From Oceanimonas sp052119705 (GTDB taxonomy: Bacteria; Pseudomonadota; Gammaproteobacteria; Enterobacterales; Aeromonadaceae): 64,000 nucleotides of DNA. The notes beneath the pieces were generated by a model. The model was not told the DNA's origin. It ran no database searches and saw nothing but the letters and a program-made list of their open reading frames with translations. Both the position numbers and the translations under genes were made by a program. Positions 16,163-27,200 of the stretch are shown here, piece by piece. The stretch is from NCBI RefSeq assembly GCF_052119705.1, contig NZ_JBGQOP010000009.1:53654-117653 (forward strand), in the 5' to 3' direction. Numbering within the stretch: position 1 is the stretch's first letter; each line of letters begins with the position of its first letter.

Positions 16163-17843
16163 AAAAGTCCCTCGCCGAGTCGATGACGGGCGCGATAATA
16201 CCGGCACGGATCACAAAGTCACCGAAGCCTTCACCACTATTACGCTCGAGCGCCCAACGACCAATCAGCTCATCGAGCTCCGCCATTATCTGGCGATCTG
16301 TGATGTTTTCTTTGTACATGCGCGGAATACGCGTGCCTTCGCGGTTACCGCCTAAGTGCAGGTTATAACGACCCGGCGCCTTACCCACTAAGCCCACTTC
16401 GGCCAACATGGCACGACCACAGCCGTTCGGGCAGCCGGTGACGCGAAAGATGATGTTGTCGTCACTGATGTTGTGCTTGGCCAAATAACCTTCTAACTCA
16501 GTCACATACTCGGGCAACACCCGCTCAGACTCCGCCATGGCGAGCGGGCAGGTCGGCAGTGCCACACAGGCCATGGAGCTCTTACGCTGCTCGGACACTG
16601 AGTCTTCGATTAAACCGTGCTCGCGCGCTAGCTGCTCAATTTGTGCTTTTTGCTCGGTTGGTACGCCGGCAATGATCAGGTTTTGGTTGGCAGTTAAGCG
16701 GAAGTCACCTTGGTGAATCTTAGCGATTTCGCGCATACCGGTTTTCAGGGTCTTACCTGGGTAATCCAGAATACGACCGTTTTCGATAAACAGCGTTAAG
16801 TGCTGCTTACCGTCTATGCCTTCTACCCAACCAAAGCGATCGCCACGGCTAGTGAACTCATAAGGACGGCTGTCGGCAAACTTGATACCGGCGCGCTTTT
16901 CCACTTCGGCCTTAAATACCTCTACGCCCACGCGCTCAAGGGTGTACTTGGTCTTGGCGTTTTTACGCTCCACACGGTTACCCATGTCGCGCTGGGTGGT
17001 GACCACGGCTTCGGCGATGGCGATGGTGTGCGACAGTGGGATAAAACCAAAGTCGGTCGCCTTGCGCGGAAAGGTAGCTGTGTCGCCGTGAGTCATGGCT
17101 AAGCCACCGCCCACTAATACGTTAAAGCCGACCAATTTACCGTCTTCGGCAATGGCCACGAAGTTTAAGTCGTTGGCGTGTAAGTCCACATCGTTGTGCG
17201 GTGGGATCACCACAGTGGTTTTAAACTTACGAGGCAGATAAGTGGCACCCAAAATTGGCTCTTCGTCAGGCGTATCTAACCGCTCGCCGTCCAGCCAAAT
17301 TTCAAGATAAGCACGGGTCTTCGGCAGCAAGTGCTCGGAGATCTTCTTCGCCCACTCGTAAGCCTCTTGGTGCAGATGCGACTCAACCGGATTACTGGTG
17401 CACAGCACGTTACGGTTTACGTCACCGGCGGTGGCGATGGAGTCGATACCTGTGCTGTTCAGAGTTTGGTGCATATGCTTGATGTCGCGCTTTAACACAC
17501 CGTGAAACTGGAAGGTTTGACGGGTAGTCAGGCGAATACTGCCATAGATGCTGCTTTCTTCGGCGAACTTGTCGATTACCAACCACTGCTCAGGCTTGAT
17601 AATGCCGCCGGGTAAGCGAGCGCGCAGCATAACGTTATGCAGGGGCTCTAGCTTTTGGGCGGTACGTTCGTTACGAATGTCGCGGTCGTCTTGCTGATAC
17701 ATGCCGTGTACGCGGATCAGCTGGAAGTTATCACCGTTAAAACCACCGGTGAGTTCATCGCTTAAATCCGCTTCTATGGTGCCGCGCAAAAAATTACTCT
17801 CGCGCTTCATGCGTTCGTTGTCAGACAGTTTTAGTTCGCTCAT
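16149..17843 (-). CDS. cysI: sulfite reductase hemoprotein beta subunit
   Basis: 564 residues. The siroheme/[4Fe-4S] ligands are intact in CVALPTCPLAMAE and TGCPNGCGRAM. The substrate-binding RLTTRQTFQFHGV segment is near residue 100. It reduces sulfite to sulfide with electrons from CysJ in the cytoplasm. The start codon overlaps the cysJ stop (TAATG), so translation is coupled. Confidence 0.97.
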   Translation of the reverse strand: MSELKLSDNERMKRESNFLRGTIEADLSDELTGGFNGDNFQLIRVHGMYQQDDRDIRNERTAQKLEPLHNVMLRARLPGGIIKPEQWLVIDKFAEESSIYGSIRLTTRQTFQFHGVLKRDIKHMHQTLNSTGIDSIATAGDVNRNVLCTSNPVESHLHQEAYEWAKKISEHLLPKTRAYLEIWLDGERLDTPDEEPILGATYLPRKFKTTVVIPPHNDVDLHANDLNFVAIAEDGKLVGFNVLVGGGLAMTHGDTATFPRKATDFGFIPLSHTIAIAEAVVTTQRDMGNRVERKNAKTKYTLERVGVEVFKAEVEKRAGIKFADSRPYEFTSRGDRFGWVEGIDGKQHLTLFIENGRILDYPGKTLKTGMREIAKIHQGDFRLTANQNLIIAGVPTEQKAQIEQLAREHGLIEDSVSEQRKSSMACVALPTCPLAMAESERVLPEYVTELEGYLAKHNISDDNIIFRVTGCPNGCGRAMLAEVGLVGKAPGRYNLHLGGNREGTRIPRMYKENITDRQIMAELDELIGRWALERNSGEGFGDFVIRAGIIAPVIDSARDFYAAV

Positions 17844-19654
17844 TAGTACACATCCCTCTGGTAACGCTTAGCTGCGCGTAGCGCATCTACATATTCGGTT
17901 GCTTGGTCGCTAGTCTTATTGCCGTGCTCGGCCACTATGTCGATCAACGCCTCATGCACGTCTTTAGCCATCTTGTTGGCATCGCCACACACGTAAAAGT
18001 GCGCGCCTTGCTCTAACCACTGATAAACCTCGGCGCCTTGCTCACGCAATTTGTGCTGCACATAGATTTTTTCTTGCTGGTCGCGGCTAAAGGCCAGTGA
18101 AATCTTGTTCAACAAACCAGACTTAACATAACGCTGCCATTCCAGCTGATACAAGAAGTCTTGAGTAAAGTGCGGATTACCGAAGAACAACCAGTTTTGA
18201 CCGTTGGCAGAGCGGGCATCACGCTCTTGCATAAAGGCACGGAACGGCGCTATGCCGGTGCCTGGGCCCACCATGATCACAGGCGTGTCGTCGTTGGCAG
18301 GGAGGCGGAAGTTATCGTTATGTTCGATAAACACCCGCACTTGGCCGCCTTCCTCTAAACGATCTGCCAGATGAGAAGAAGCGCCGCCGTTACGGGCTTG
18401 GCCATCTTGCTCAAAACGCACCACACCCACAGTTAAATGCACTTCGTCTTCTACTTCAGCTTGCGACGAGGCAATGGAGTACAAACGCGGTGTAAGGCGG
18501 CGCAGGCTAGCTTGTAGCTGCTCGGCGCTCAAGGCACCTTGTTGCTCACGGGCGATATCAAGGATTTGATGAGTAGCGCAGTATTCACGCAGCGCGGCTT
18601 TGTCATCGACCAGTGCCCGTAACTTAGGCGCGTCGGTGAGCTCGGCATAAGACTGCACAAAACTGTTATAGCCTTGGGTCAGCTCATAGTTGTGAATTAA
18701 GGCTTCACGGATATTCACGCTTTGCTCATCCACAATCACTTCGCTTGCACCGTCTACGCCGGTTTGCGCCAATAGCGCATCCACTAACTGCTCGTCGTTG
18801 CTAAACCACACGCCGAGTGCGTCGCCGGGCTGATAGCTAAGATCTGAGCCTTCCAGAGAAATCTCAAAATGGCGCACATCTCTATCTGAATCACGACCCA
18901 CAATCGCTTGGTTGGTCAGCAACTCGGCGGTAAAGGGGTGCTTTTTGTTGTAGAGGCTAGTGGCACCGGCAGTCAGTGGAGCTACGCCAGCCAAGCCAGC
19001 CACGTCATTAGCAGCCTCAGACTTAAGCGCTTCTTTTACCAGCGCCACAGACTCTTGGATCCAGCTTTGGCACACGGCGTCGTAGTCGACGTCTGCATCT
19101 AGGCGCGCCAATAACGGCTTGGCACCGGCTTTGCTTAAGTATTGGTCGAAGTCTTTACCGGTCTGGCAATAGAACTCATAAGAGGAGTCGCCCAAACCAA
19201 TAATGCCGTATTGCAGGCCGTCTAATTTGCCTGCCTTGCCGGCTTTTAATTCTTTATGAAACTCAATGGCGTCGTCTGGGGCTTCGCCCTCGCCGTTAGT
19301 ACTGGCGACGATTAAGACATGGGTTTCTTTTTTCAGATTGCGGACTTTATAGTCAGCAGCACTAAATAGGCTCACTTCCACGCCATTGGCGCTGGCGCTA
19401 GCGCGTAATTCTTCGGCTACGCCTTTAGCGTTACCGGTTTGTGAGGCATAAATAATGGTCAGCTTGCCGGCCGGTTGTGCATTAGCAATCGCTGCCGGTG
19501 CCGTAATACCAGTAGCATGTTGGCTGATGCCGTAAAAATACCCGCTTACCCACGCCAGTTGAGTCGCACTTAACTCGGCTGCCACCTGAGTAAGCTTATG
19601 GACTTGTTGTTCGTTTAGCGGGCTGGCAGACGCCGCGAGTTCTTTTAACAGCAT
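17843..19654 (-). CDS. cysJ: sulfite reductase flavoprotein alpha subunit
   Basis: 603 residues from ATG 19654 (MLLKELAASASPLNEQQ), near the 599 of E. coli. The frame runs 48 codons further upstream into a family A repeat, which is not family-like and is rejected. Flavodoxin domain with IIYASQTGNAKGVAEEL, FAD-binding RLYSIASSQ, and NADPH-binding GPGTGIAPFRAFMQER. It passes electrons from NADPH to CysI. First gene of cysJIH-CBS-cysG. Confidence 0.96.
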   Translation of the reverse strand: MLLKELAASASPLNEQQVHKLTQVAAELSATQLAWVSGYFYGISQHATGITAPAAIANAQPAGKLTIIYASQTGNAKGVAEELRASASANGVEVSLFSAADYKVRNLKKETHVLIVASTNGEGEAPDDAIEFHKELKAGKAGKLDGLQYGIIGLGDSSYEFYCQTGKDFDQYLSKAGAKPLLARLDADVDYDAVCQSWIQESVALVKEALKSEAANDVAGLAGVAPLTAGATSLYNKKHPFTAELLTNQAIVGRDSDRDVRHFEISLEGSDLSYQPGDALGVWFSNDEQLVDALLAQTGVDGASEVIVDEQSVNIREALIHNYELTQGYNSFVQSYAELTDAPKLRALVDDKAALREYCATHQILDIAREQQGALSAEQLQASLRRLTPRLYSIASSQAEVEDEVHLTVGVVRFEQDGQARNGGASSHLADRLEEGGQVRVFIEHNDNFRLPANDDTPVIMVGPGTGIAPFRAFMQERDARSANGQNWLFFGNPHFTQDFLYQLEWQRYVKSGLLNKISLAFSRDQQEKIYVQHKLREQGAEVYQWLEQGAHFYVCGDANKMAKDVHEALIDIVAEHGNKTSDQATEYVDALRAAKRYQRDVY

Positions 19655-19681
19655 AAGATTTGCTTCCACTTTTTCCAGATA

Positions 19682-19752
19682 GGTATAGCTTAAACGAGGT
19701 TGAGTCCAACAAGAAAGAATAAAAGATGATTTTTTATGCTTTAAAAGAATAA
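19682..19752 (-). promoter_or_regulatory. candidate cysJ promoter and CysB-like region
   Basis: On the minus strand, TTGGAC (complement of 19704-19709) and TATACC (19682-19687) are 16 bases apart, a weak sigma70 pair as expected for an activator-dependent gene. Upstream, two copies of TTATTCTTT (complements at 19714-19722 and 19744-19752) lie about 30 bases apart, reminiscent of CysB sites, which contain similar A/T-rich TTAT-type halves. Inference only. Confidence 0.35.
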
Positions 19753-19760
19753 GGTGCGCA

Positions 19761-19908
19761 AGTGAGGAGTAAATGGTGAGGAGTGAGGCGCAACACACCC
19801 ATATTGCAGATCCAGTGTGTGACGCCTAACTCTTTACTTATCTCCCCTCACCCTTTAGCTCTTATGGTTCTCTCGTCCACCTTACACCTCACGATTCTCC
19901 CCTCACAG
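19761..19908. repeat. family A dispersed inverted repeat, copy 4
   Basis: Left arm AGTGAGGAGTAAATGGTGAG with GAGTGAGGCG at 19761-19790; right arms at 19815-19860 and 19876-19908 (TTACACCTCACGATTCTCCC). The largest copy in the window, between cysJ and the rpoC terminator. Confidence 0.7.
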
Positions 19909-19918
19909 CACTTGCGGT

Positions 19919-19947
19919 GCAAAAAAAAGGCCCCCTTACGGGGGCCT
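19919..19947 (-). terminator. rpoBC operon terminator
   Basis: GGCCCCC stem, TTACG loop, GGGGGCC stem at 19929-19947, followed on the minus strand by eight T. It lies 34 bases past the rpoC stop. Confidence 0.92.
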
Positions 19948-19981
19948 TGTTATCAGCGAGTCGAGATTCTTTGCTTGTTAC

Positions 19982-22900
19982 TTATTTGGTCGCGTTCAAC
20001 AGGTTAGCTAGGTTCTGTTCGACTTCATCAGCCGATACAGCCACTTGCTGGTCTGGATTACGTCTGGCGTTACGCGCCTGATGGAAGGCAAAACCCGTAC
20101 CCGCAGGTACCAGACGGCCAACGATCACGTTCTCTTTCAGACCGCGCAAGTTATCTACCTTGCCCGATACCGCAGCTTCCGTCAGTACTCGAGTGGTTTC
20201 CTGGAAGGATGCCGCCGAGATGAAGGATTCAGTGCTTAGCGATGCCTTAGTAATACCCATCAACACATGACGGTATTCTACTGGCTGCTTGTTCGCGGCA
20301 ATCAACGCACGGTTAGCCTGGCGAATACGCACCACTTCTGCTTGTTCGCCGTTAATGAAATCGGAATCACCGGCATTCATTATTTCGGCGCGACGCAGCA
20401 TCTGACGCACGATAGTTTCGATGTGTTTATCGTTGATCTTAACGCCCTGCAAGCGGTAAACCTCTTGCACTTCGTTCACGATATAGTTGGCGACTGGGCT
20501 AATGCCACGCAGACGCAAGATATCGTGGGCAGATTCTGGACCATCGGCCAGTACTTCGCCTTTTTCAACTTTCTCACCTTCGAACACGTTCACGTGACGC
20601 CATTTGTGGATCATCTCCTCAAACGGTTCGCCACCATCCAACGGTGTGATCACCAAGCGGCGCTTGCCTTTGGTCTCTTTACCGAAGGCGATGGTGCCCG
20701 AAATTTCCGCCAAGATAGCCGGCTCTTTCGGTAAACGCGCTTCAAACAAGTCAGCAACCCGTGGTAGACCACCGGTGATATCTTTAGTACCACTGGATTC
20801 TTGTGGAATACGCGCAACCGCGTCACCCACGTTCACCACGGCACCATCTTCTAGGCTGACAATCGAACGGCCTGGTAAGAAGTACAGCGCAGACAAGTCG
20901 GTACCTGGGATGATGACATCGTTGTTGTTGTCATCAAGCAGCTTCACCGTTGGGCGCAGATCTTTACCAGAAGCCGGACGCTCGTTCACGTCCATCACTA
21001 CGATACTGGACAGACCGGTCAGTTCATCGGTTTGACGGCTGATGGTCACGCCATCAATCATGTCGATAAACTTCAGGTGACCTGCTACTTCGGTGACGAT
21101 TGGGTGGGTGTGCGGGTCCCACGTTGCCACTAACTGGCCAATTTGTACCTGCTCGCCGTCCGCTTTCTCCAACAAAGCACCGTACGGCAGTTTGTGGTTT
21201 TCGCGGGTTTGACCCAAGTCATCGATAATAGTCAGTTCTGATGAACGTGACACGATAACCGTCTTGCCGTCGTTGTTGGTTACGAACTTGGCGTTCAACA
21301 GCTTCAAGGTACCTGGGTTTTTCACCTGAATGCTGTTTTCTGCTGCCGCTCTGGATGCTGCACCACCGATGTGGAAGGTACGCATCGTTAACTGGGTACC
21401 CGGCTCACCGATAGACTGAGCGGCGATAACGCCCACTGCTTCGCCTTGGTTAACCAAGTGGCCACGGGCCAAGTCACGGCCGTAACAATGAGCACACACG
21501 CCGTGGTCGTTATCACAGGTGATAACAGAGCGCACCATGATGCCATCAACCGAGCTTTCTTCGATCACATCACACCACTTCTCATCGAGCAGGGTGTTAC
21601 GTGCAACTAAGATTTCATTCTCGGTGCCTGGGCGGATCACGTCTTCGGCCACAACACGGCCCAATACGCGCTCACGCAACGGCTCAACTACGTCACCACC
21701 TTCGATCAAGGAGGTGATCCACAGACCGTTGAAGGTGCCACAGTCGTCGGTGGTGATCACCAAGTCTTGCGCCACGTCTACCAGACGACGAGTCAGGTAA
21801 CCGGAGTTAGCCGTCTTCAATGCGGTATCTGCCAGACCCTTACGTGCACCGTGGGTGGAGTTGAAGTACTGGAGTACGTTCAAACCTTCACGGAAGTTGG
21901 CGATAATTGGCGTTTCGATGATGGAGCCATCCGGCTTCGCCATCAGACCACGCATACCCGCCAACTGACGGATCTGAGCGGCACTGCCTCGCGCACCTGA
22001 GTCAGCCATCATGTAGATGCTGTTAAACGAGTCTTGCAGCACTTCATTACCTTCGGCGTCGATTACCTTGTCTTTCGACAAGTTTTCCATCATCGCCTTA
22101 GACACGCGCTCGTTGGCGCTGGCCCAAATATCGATAACTTTGTTGTAACGCTCGCCCGCGGTAACTAAACCTGATTGGAACTGCTCCTGAATTTCAGACA
22201 CTTCCGCTTCGGCTTCATCTATGATGTGCTTCTTCGCAGCTGGAATAACCATGTCGTTGATACCCACAGACACGCCAGACAGCGTGGCGTACTGAAAACC
22301 GGTATACATCAGTTGGTCAGCAAAGACGACTGAGTCTTTCAGGCCCAAACGACGATAACAAGCGTTCAGCAACTTAGAAATCTGCTTCTTGCCCATGGCT
22401 TGGTCGATCATGCTAAAAGGTAAACCTTTAGGCACGATCAAGCTCAGGATGGCACGACCGATAGTGGTCTCACGGATAGCCGTGGTCTCTACTTCGGTGC
22501 CGTCTTCCATGCGCTCGAAATCCGTAATACGAATTTTAACCTTGGCATGCAGCTCCGCATGACCGCCGCGATAGACCATTTCCGCTTCTTTAGCGCTGGT
22601 CAAGAGCATGCCTTCACCTTTGGCATTGATCTTGTCGCGAGTCATGTAATACAGACCCAATACCACGTCCTGTGAAGGAACTATGATAGGTTCGCCGTTA
22701 GCAGGAGACAGTATGTTGTTGGTCGACATCATAAGCGCACGAGCTTCAAGCTGTGCTTCTATGGTCAGCGGTACGTGGACCGCCATTTGGTCACCATCGA
22801 AGTCGGCGTTGTAGGCCGCACACACTAATGGGTGCAACTGAATCGCTTTACCTTCGATCAACACAGGCTCAAACGCCTGGATACCCAAACGGTGCAAGGT

Positions 22901-24181
22901 AGGTGCACGGTTCAGTAATACCGGGTGTTCGCGGATCACGTCATCCAGTACGTCCCACACTACGGCTTCTTCGCGCTCAACCATCTTCTTAGCGGCTTTG
23001 ATAGTCGTAGCTAGGCCACGGGCTTCCAACTTGCCATAGATGAAGGGCTTGAACAGCTCGAGTGCCATTTTCTTTGGCAGACCGCACTGGTGCAGACGCA
23101 AAGTCGGACCTACTACGATGACCGAACGACCTGAGTAGTCAACACGCTTACCGAGCAAGTTCTGACGGAAACGACCCTGCTTACCCTTGATCATATCGGC
23201 CAAGGATTTCAGAGGACGCTTGTTAGAGCCAGTAATGGCACGACCGCGACGGCCGTTATCGAGCAGCGCATCCACAGATTCCTGCAGCATACGCTTTTCG
23301 TTACGCACGATAATATCGGGCGCGGCCAAGTCCAATAGACGCTTCAAACGGTTGTTACGGTTGATCACACGACGATATAAATCGTTCAGATCAGAAGTCG
23401 CAAAACGGCCGCCGTCCAGTGGTACCAGCGGACGCAAATCCGGTGGCAATACGGGTAATACGGTCAGCACCATCCACTCGGGCTTGTTGCCTGAGCCGAA
23501 GAAAGCTTCCATCAGTTTGAAGCGCTTGGTAATTTTCTTACGCTTGGTTTCGGAGTTGGTTTGACCCAGCTCTTCACGCATCACTTCGATTTCGGCACCG
23601 AGATCGATAGCGCTCAGCAAAGACAGTACCGCTTCGGCACCCATCTTGGCGTCAAATTCGTCGCCCCACTCTTCTAACGCGTCTAAATACTGCTCTTCAG
23701 ACAGCATTTGACCACGCTCAAGATTGGTCATACCGGCTTCGATAACCACGAAGGATTCGAAGTACAGTACGCGTTCTATGTCACGCAGTGTCATGTCCAG
23801 CAACAAACCGATACGGCTTGGCAGGGACTTCAAGAACCAGATGTGAGCGACCGGACTGGCCAGCTCAATGTGGCCCATGCGCTCACGGCGCACTTTGGTC
23901 TGGGTAACTTCAACGCCGCATTTTTCGCAGATAACACCGCGATGCTTGAGGCGCTTGTACTTACCACACAGACACTCATAGTCCTTGACCGGACCAAAAA
24001 TCCGGGCACAGAACAGACCGTCACGCTCCGGTTTGAAGGTACGGTAGTTGATGGTCTCAGGCTTTTTGACTTCGCCATAGGACCAAGAGCGGATCATGTC
24101 TGGGGATGCCAGACCGATTTTGATCCCGTCAAACTCTTCTGTCTTATTCTGCGCTTTCAAAAACTTAAGTAAGTCTTTCAC
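19982..24181 (-). CDS. rpoC: RNA polymerase subunit beta'
   Basis: 1399 residues, close to the 1407 of E. coli. Catalytic NADFDGDQMAVH, N-terminal zinc site CLCGKYKRLKHRGVICEKCG, and the second zinc cluster (CDNDHGVCAHCYGRDLARGH) are intact. It forms the active centre of transcription with RpoB, encoded 84 bases upstream. A GC-rich hairpin lies in that gap. Confidence 0.98.
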   Translation of the reverse strand: MKDLLKFLKAQNKTEEFDGIKIGLASPDMIRSWSYGEVKKPETINYRTFKPERDGLFCARIFGPVKDYECLCGKYKRLKHRGVICEKCGVEVTQTKVRRERMGHIELASPVAHIWFLKSLPSRIGLLLDMTLRDIERVLYFESFVVIEAGMTNLERGQMLSEEQYLDALEEWGDEFDAKMGAEAVLSLLSAIDLGAEIEVMREELGQTNSETKRKKITKRFKLMEAFFGSGNKPEWMVLTVLPVLPPDLRPLVPLDGGRFATSDLNDLYRRVINRNNRLKRLLDLAAPDIIVRNEKRMLQESVDALLDNGRRGRAITGSNKRPLKSLADMIKGKQGRFRQNLLGKRVDYSGRSVIVVGPTLRLHQCGLPKKMALELFKPFIYGKLEARGLATTIKAAKKMVEREEAVVWDVLDDVIREHPVLLNRAPTLHRLGIQAFEPVLIEGKAIQLHPLVCAAYNADFDGDQMAVHVPLTIEAQLEARALMMSTNNILSPANGEPIIVPSQDVVLGLYYMTRDKINAKGEGMLLTSAKEAEMVYRGGHAELHAKVKIRITDFERMEDGTEVETTAIRETTIGRAILSLIVPKGLPFSMIDQAMGKKQISKLLNACYRRLGLKDSVVFADQLMYTGFQYATLSGVSVGINDMVIPAAKKHIIDEAEAEVSEIQEQFQSGLVTAGERYNKVIDIWASANERVSKAMMENLSKDKVIDAEGNEVLQDSFNSIYMMADSGARGSAAQIRQLAGMRGLMAKPDGSIIETPIIANFREGLNVLQYFNSTHGARKGLADTALKTANSGYLTRRLVDVAQDLVITTDDCGTFNGLWITSLIEGGDVVEPLRERVLGRVVAEDVIRPGTENEILVARNTLLDEKWCDVIEESSVDGIMVRSVITCDNDHGVCAHCYGRDLARGHLVNQGEAVGVIAAQSIGEPGTQLTMRTFHIGGAASRAAAENSIQVKNPGTLKLLNAKFVTNNDGKTVIVSRSSELTIIDDLGQTRENHKLPYGALLEKADGEQVQIGQLVATWDPHTHPIVTEVAGHLKFIDMIDGVTISRQTDELTGLSSIVVMDVNERPASGKDLRPTVKLLDDNNNDVIIPGTDLSALYFLPGRSIVSLEDGAVVNVGDAVARIPQESSGTKDITGGLPRVADLFEARLPKEPAILAEISGTIAFGKETKGKRRLVITPLDGGEPFEEMIHKWRHVNVFEGEKVEKGEVLADGPESAHDILRLRGISPVANYIVNEVQEVYRLQGVKINDKHIETIVRQMLRRAEIMNAGDSDFINGEQAEVVRIRQANRALIAANKQPVEYRHVLMGITKASLSTESFISAASFQETTRVLTEAAVSGKVDNLRGLKENVIVGRLVPAGTGFAFHQARNARRNPDQQVAVSADEVEQNLANLLNATK

Positions 24182-24208
24182 ATTAGTCTCCTGTGAGGAG
24201 TTCTACCT

Positions 24209-24241
24209 AGACGCCCCTTCTCCTTAGGAAAAGGGGCGCCG
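24209..24241 (-). other. rpoB-rpoC intergenic hairpin
   Basis: GACGCCCCTTCTCC ... GGAAAAGGGGCGCC folds into a strong stem with no T-run after it. It more likely stabilises or processes mRNA than terminates it. Confidence 0.55.
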
Positions 24242-24265
24242 TTATTTCTCAGGCAGTCTGTCGCC

Positions 24266-27200
24266 TTAACTTTCGTCCAGCTCGATGTTGATACCGAGAG
24301 AGCGAATTTCTTTCAACAATACGTTGAAAGACTCGGGCATGCCCGGCTCCATGCGGTGATCACCATCGACGATGTTTTTATACATCTTGGTACGACCGTT
24401 AACGTCATCCGACTTGACCGTCAACATTTCTTGCAAGGTATAGGCGGCACCGTATGCTTCCAGTGCCCACACTTCCATCTCACCGAAACGCTGACCACCA
24501 AACTGAGCTTTACCACCCAGCGGCTGTTGCGTTACCAGACTGTAAGAACCAGTAGAACGGGCGTGCATCTTGTCGTCCACCAAGTGGTTCAACTTCAGCA
24601 TGTACATATAGCCCACGGTGACCGCACGCTCAAACGCGTTACCGGTACGACCGTCATACAGCGTGATCTGACCAGATTCTGGCAGATCGGCCAGCAGCAA
24701 CATACGCTTGATTTCGCCTTCATCGGCACCATCGAACGCAGGCGTTGCCATTGGCATGCCGTGGCGCAAGTTATTAGCCAGCGTCTGCACTTCGGCGTCG
24801 GTGAAGGTAGACAGGTCTACTTTCTGACGCGTGCCATCACCCAGGTCGTAAACTTCCTGAATGAATTCACGCAGACGAGCTAAGCCTTGCTGCTCTTTGA
24901 TCATACGGTCGATTTTCTCGCCGATGCCCTTGGCCGCTAAGCCTAAGTGCGTCTCAAGGATCTGACCTATGTTCATTCGCGACGGTACACCCAATGGGTT
25001 CAGTACTATGTCAACCGGTACGCCATGTACGTCATGTGGCATATCTTCAACAGGAACTATGGTAGAAACCACACCCTTGTTACCGTGACGACCTGCCATC
25101 TTATCGCCAGGCTGAATTTGACGTTTAACTGCCAAGTACACCTTAACGATCTTCAGCACGCCCGGCGCCAGATCATCACCTTGGGTGATCTTGCGACGTT
25201 TGTTTTCGAACATCTTATCGAAGTCGGCTTTCAGCTCAGCTTGCTGATCGGCTAATTGCTCAAGCTCAATTTGCTTGGCTTCGTCATCGATAGACTGTTC
25301 CAGCAGCTTGTTGCGATCAATTTTCGCTACTTGCTCGGCAGACATACCAGAGGCGATTAGCACGTTACGAGCACGAGCGTAAACGCCGTCTTCGAGAATG
25401 CTGAACTCTTCCGTTAAGTCTTTCTTAGCCTGCTTTAACTGCATGTGCTCTATGTCTTGGGCACGCTTGTCTTTTTCTACGCCATCACGAGTAAAGACCT
25501 GTACGTCGATAACGGTACCAAACACTGAGTTGGGTACGCGTAAAGACGAGTCTTTAACGTCTGAGGCTTTTTCACCGAAGATAGCTCGCAGCAGCTTCTC
25601 TTCCGGCGTCAGCTGGCTTTCACCTTTAGGGGTTACTTTACCAACCAAGATATCGCCAGGACGCATTTCTGCACCCACATAGACGATACCGGACTCATCA
25701 AGCTTGCTCAGCGCAGACTCACCCACGTTCGGGATGTCGGCGGTGATTTCTTCTGGACCCAACTTAGTATCACGAGAGATACAGGTTAGTTCCTGAATAT
25801 GAATGGTGGTCAGGCGATCATGCTCTACCAGACGCTCATTCAACAAGATGGAGTCTTCGAAGTTGTAACCGTTCCATGGCATAAATGCCACGCGCAGGTT
25901 CTGACCCAGAGCGAGTTCGCCCAAGTCAGTTGAAGGACCATCGGCCAATACGTCGCCGCCCAGTACCCGCTCACCCGGCATCACACAAGGACGCTGGTTG
26001 ATACAGGTGTTCTGGTTAGAACGGGTGTATTTGGTCAGGTTATAGATGTCGATACCGGCTTCGCCAGGCGTCATCTCTTCTTCGTTAACTTTTACCACTA
26101 TGCGTGAAGAATCGGCGTAATCGACGATACCACCACGCTTGGCTACCACAGTTACACCTGAGTCGACCGCTACTGCACGCTCAATACCGGTACCCACTAA
26201 CGGCTTATCGGCACGCAGTGTAGGCACGGCTTGACGTTGCATGTTCGAGCCCATCAAGGCTCGGTTAGCATCATCGTGCTCAAGGAACGGGATCAAAGAG
26301 GCCGCAACAGATACTACCTGTTGTGGGCTCACGTCCATGTACTGGACCTGATCGGCGTTCATATAGGTGGCTTCACCTTTATGACGCGAGGCAACCAATT
26401 CATCAAGTAAACGGTTGTTGTCATCGGAGGCGGCGTTAGCCTGAGCGATCACGAAGTGACCTTCCTCGATAGCAGACAAGTAATCTACTTCATCTGTGAT
26501 TTGACCATCGACCACTTTACGATACGGGGTCTCAAGGAAACCGTATTCGTTGGTGCGCGAGTAGCACGCCAGTGAGTTGATCAAACCGATGTTTGGTCCT
26601 TCTGGCGTTTCGATTGGGCACAAACGACCGTAGTGGGTGGTATGTACGTCTCGAACTTCAAAGCCAGCACGCTCACGGGTCAAACCACCTGGGCCTAATG
26701 CAGAAATACGACGCTTGTGCGTGACTTCTGATAGCGGGTTGTTTTGGTCCATAAACTGGGACAATTGGCTTGAGCCAAAGAACTCTTTCACCGCCGCCGA
26801 AATGGGCTTGGCGTTGATTAAGTCTTGTGGCATCAGGGTATCCAAGTCGCCTAATGACAAGCGCTCGCGGACCGCACGCTCAACACGAACCAGACCAACA
26901 CGGAACTGGTTTTCTGCCATTTCGCCAACCGAGCGAATACGACGGTTACCCAAGTGGTCGATATCGTCCACTTCGTCATTACCGTTACGGATGTCGATCA
27001 AACGCTTCATCACATCAACGATATCTGACTTAGTCAGGGTACCTGGACCATCAATCTCATCACGGAACAGACGACGGTTAAATTTCATCCGGCCCACGGT
27101 GGAGAGGTCATAGCGGTCTTCTGAGAAGAATAAGTTCTCAAACAGGGTATCCGCGGCATCACGGGTTGGCGGCTCGCCTGGGCGCATCATGCGATACACT

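Noticed and set aside
19655..19798. 48-residue N-terminal extension of CysJ
   Set aside because: Falls in repeat and promoter-like DNA and is not found in the family; ATG 19654 fits known CysJ starts.
20267..20734. 155-residue plus-strand frame inside rpoC
   Set aside because: Antisense shadow of a highly conserved gene; the same holds for other long frames opposite rpoB and rpoC.
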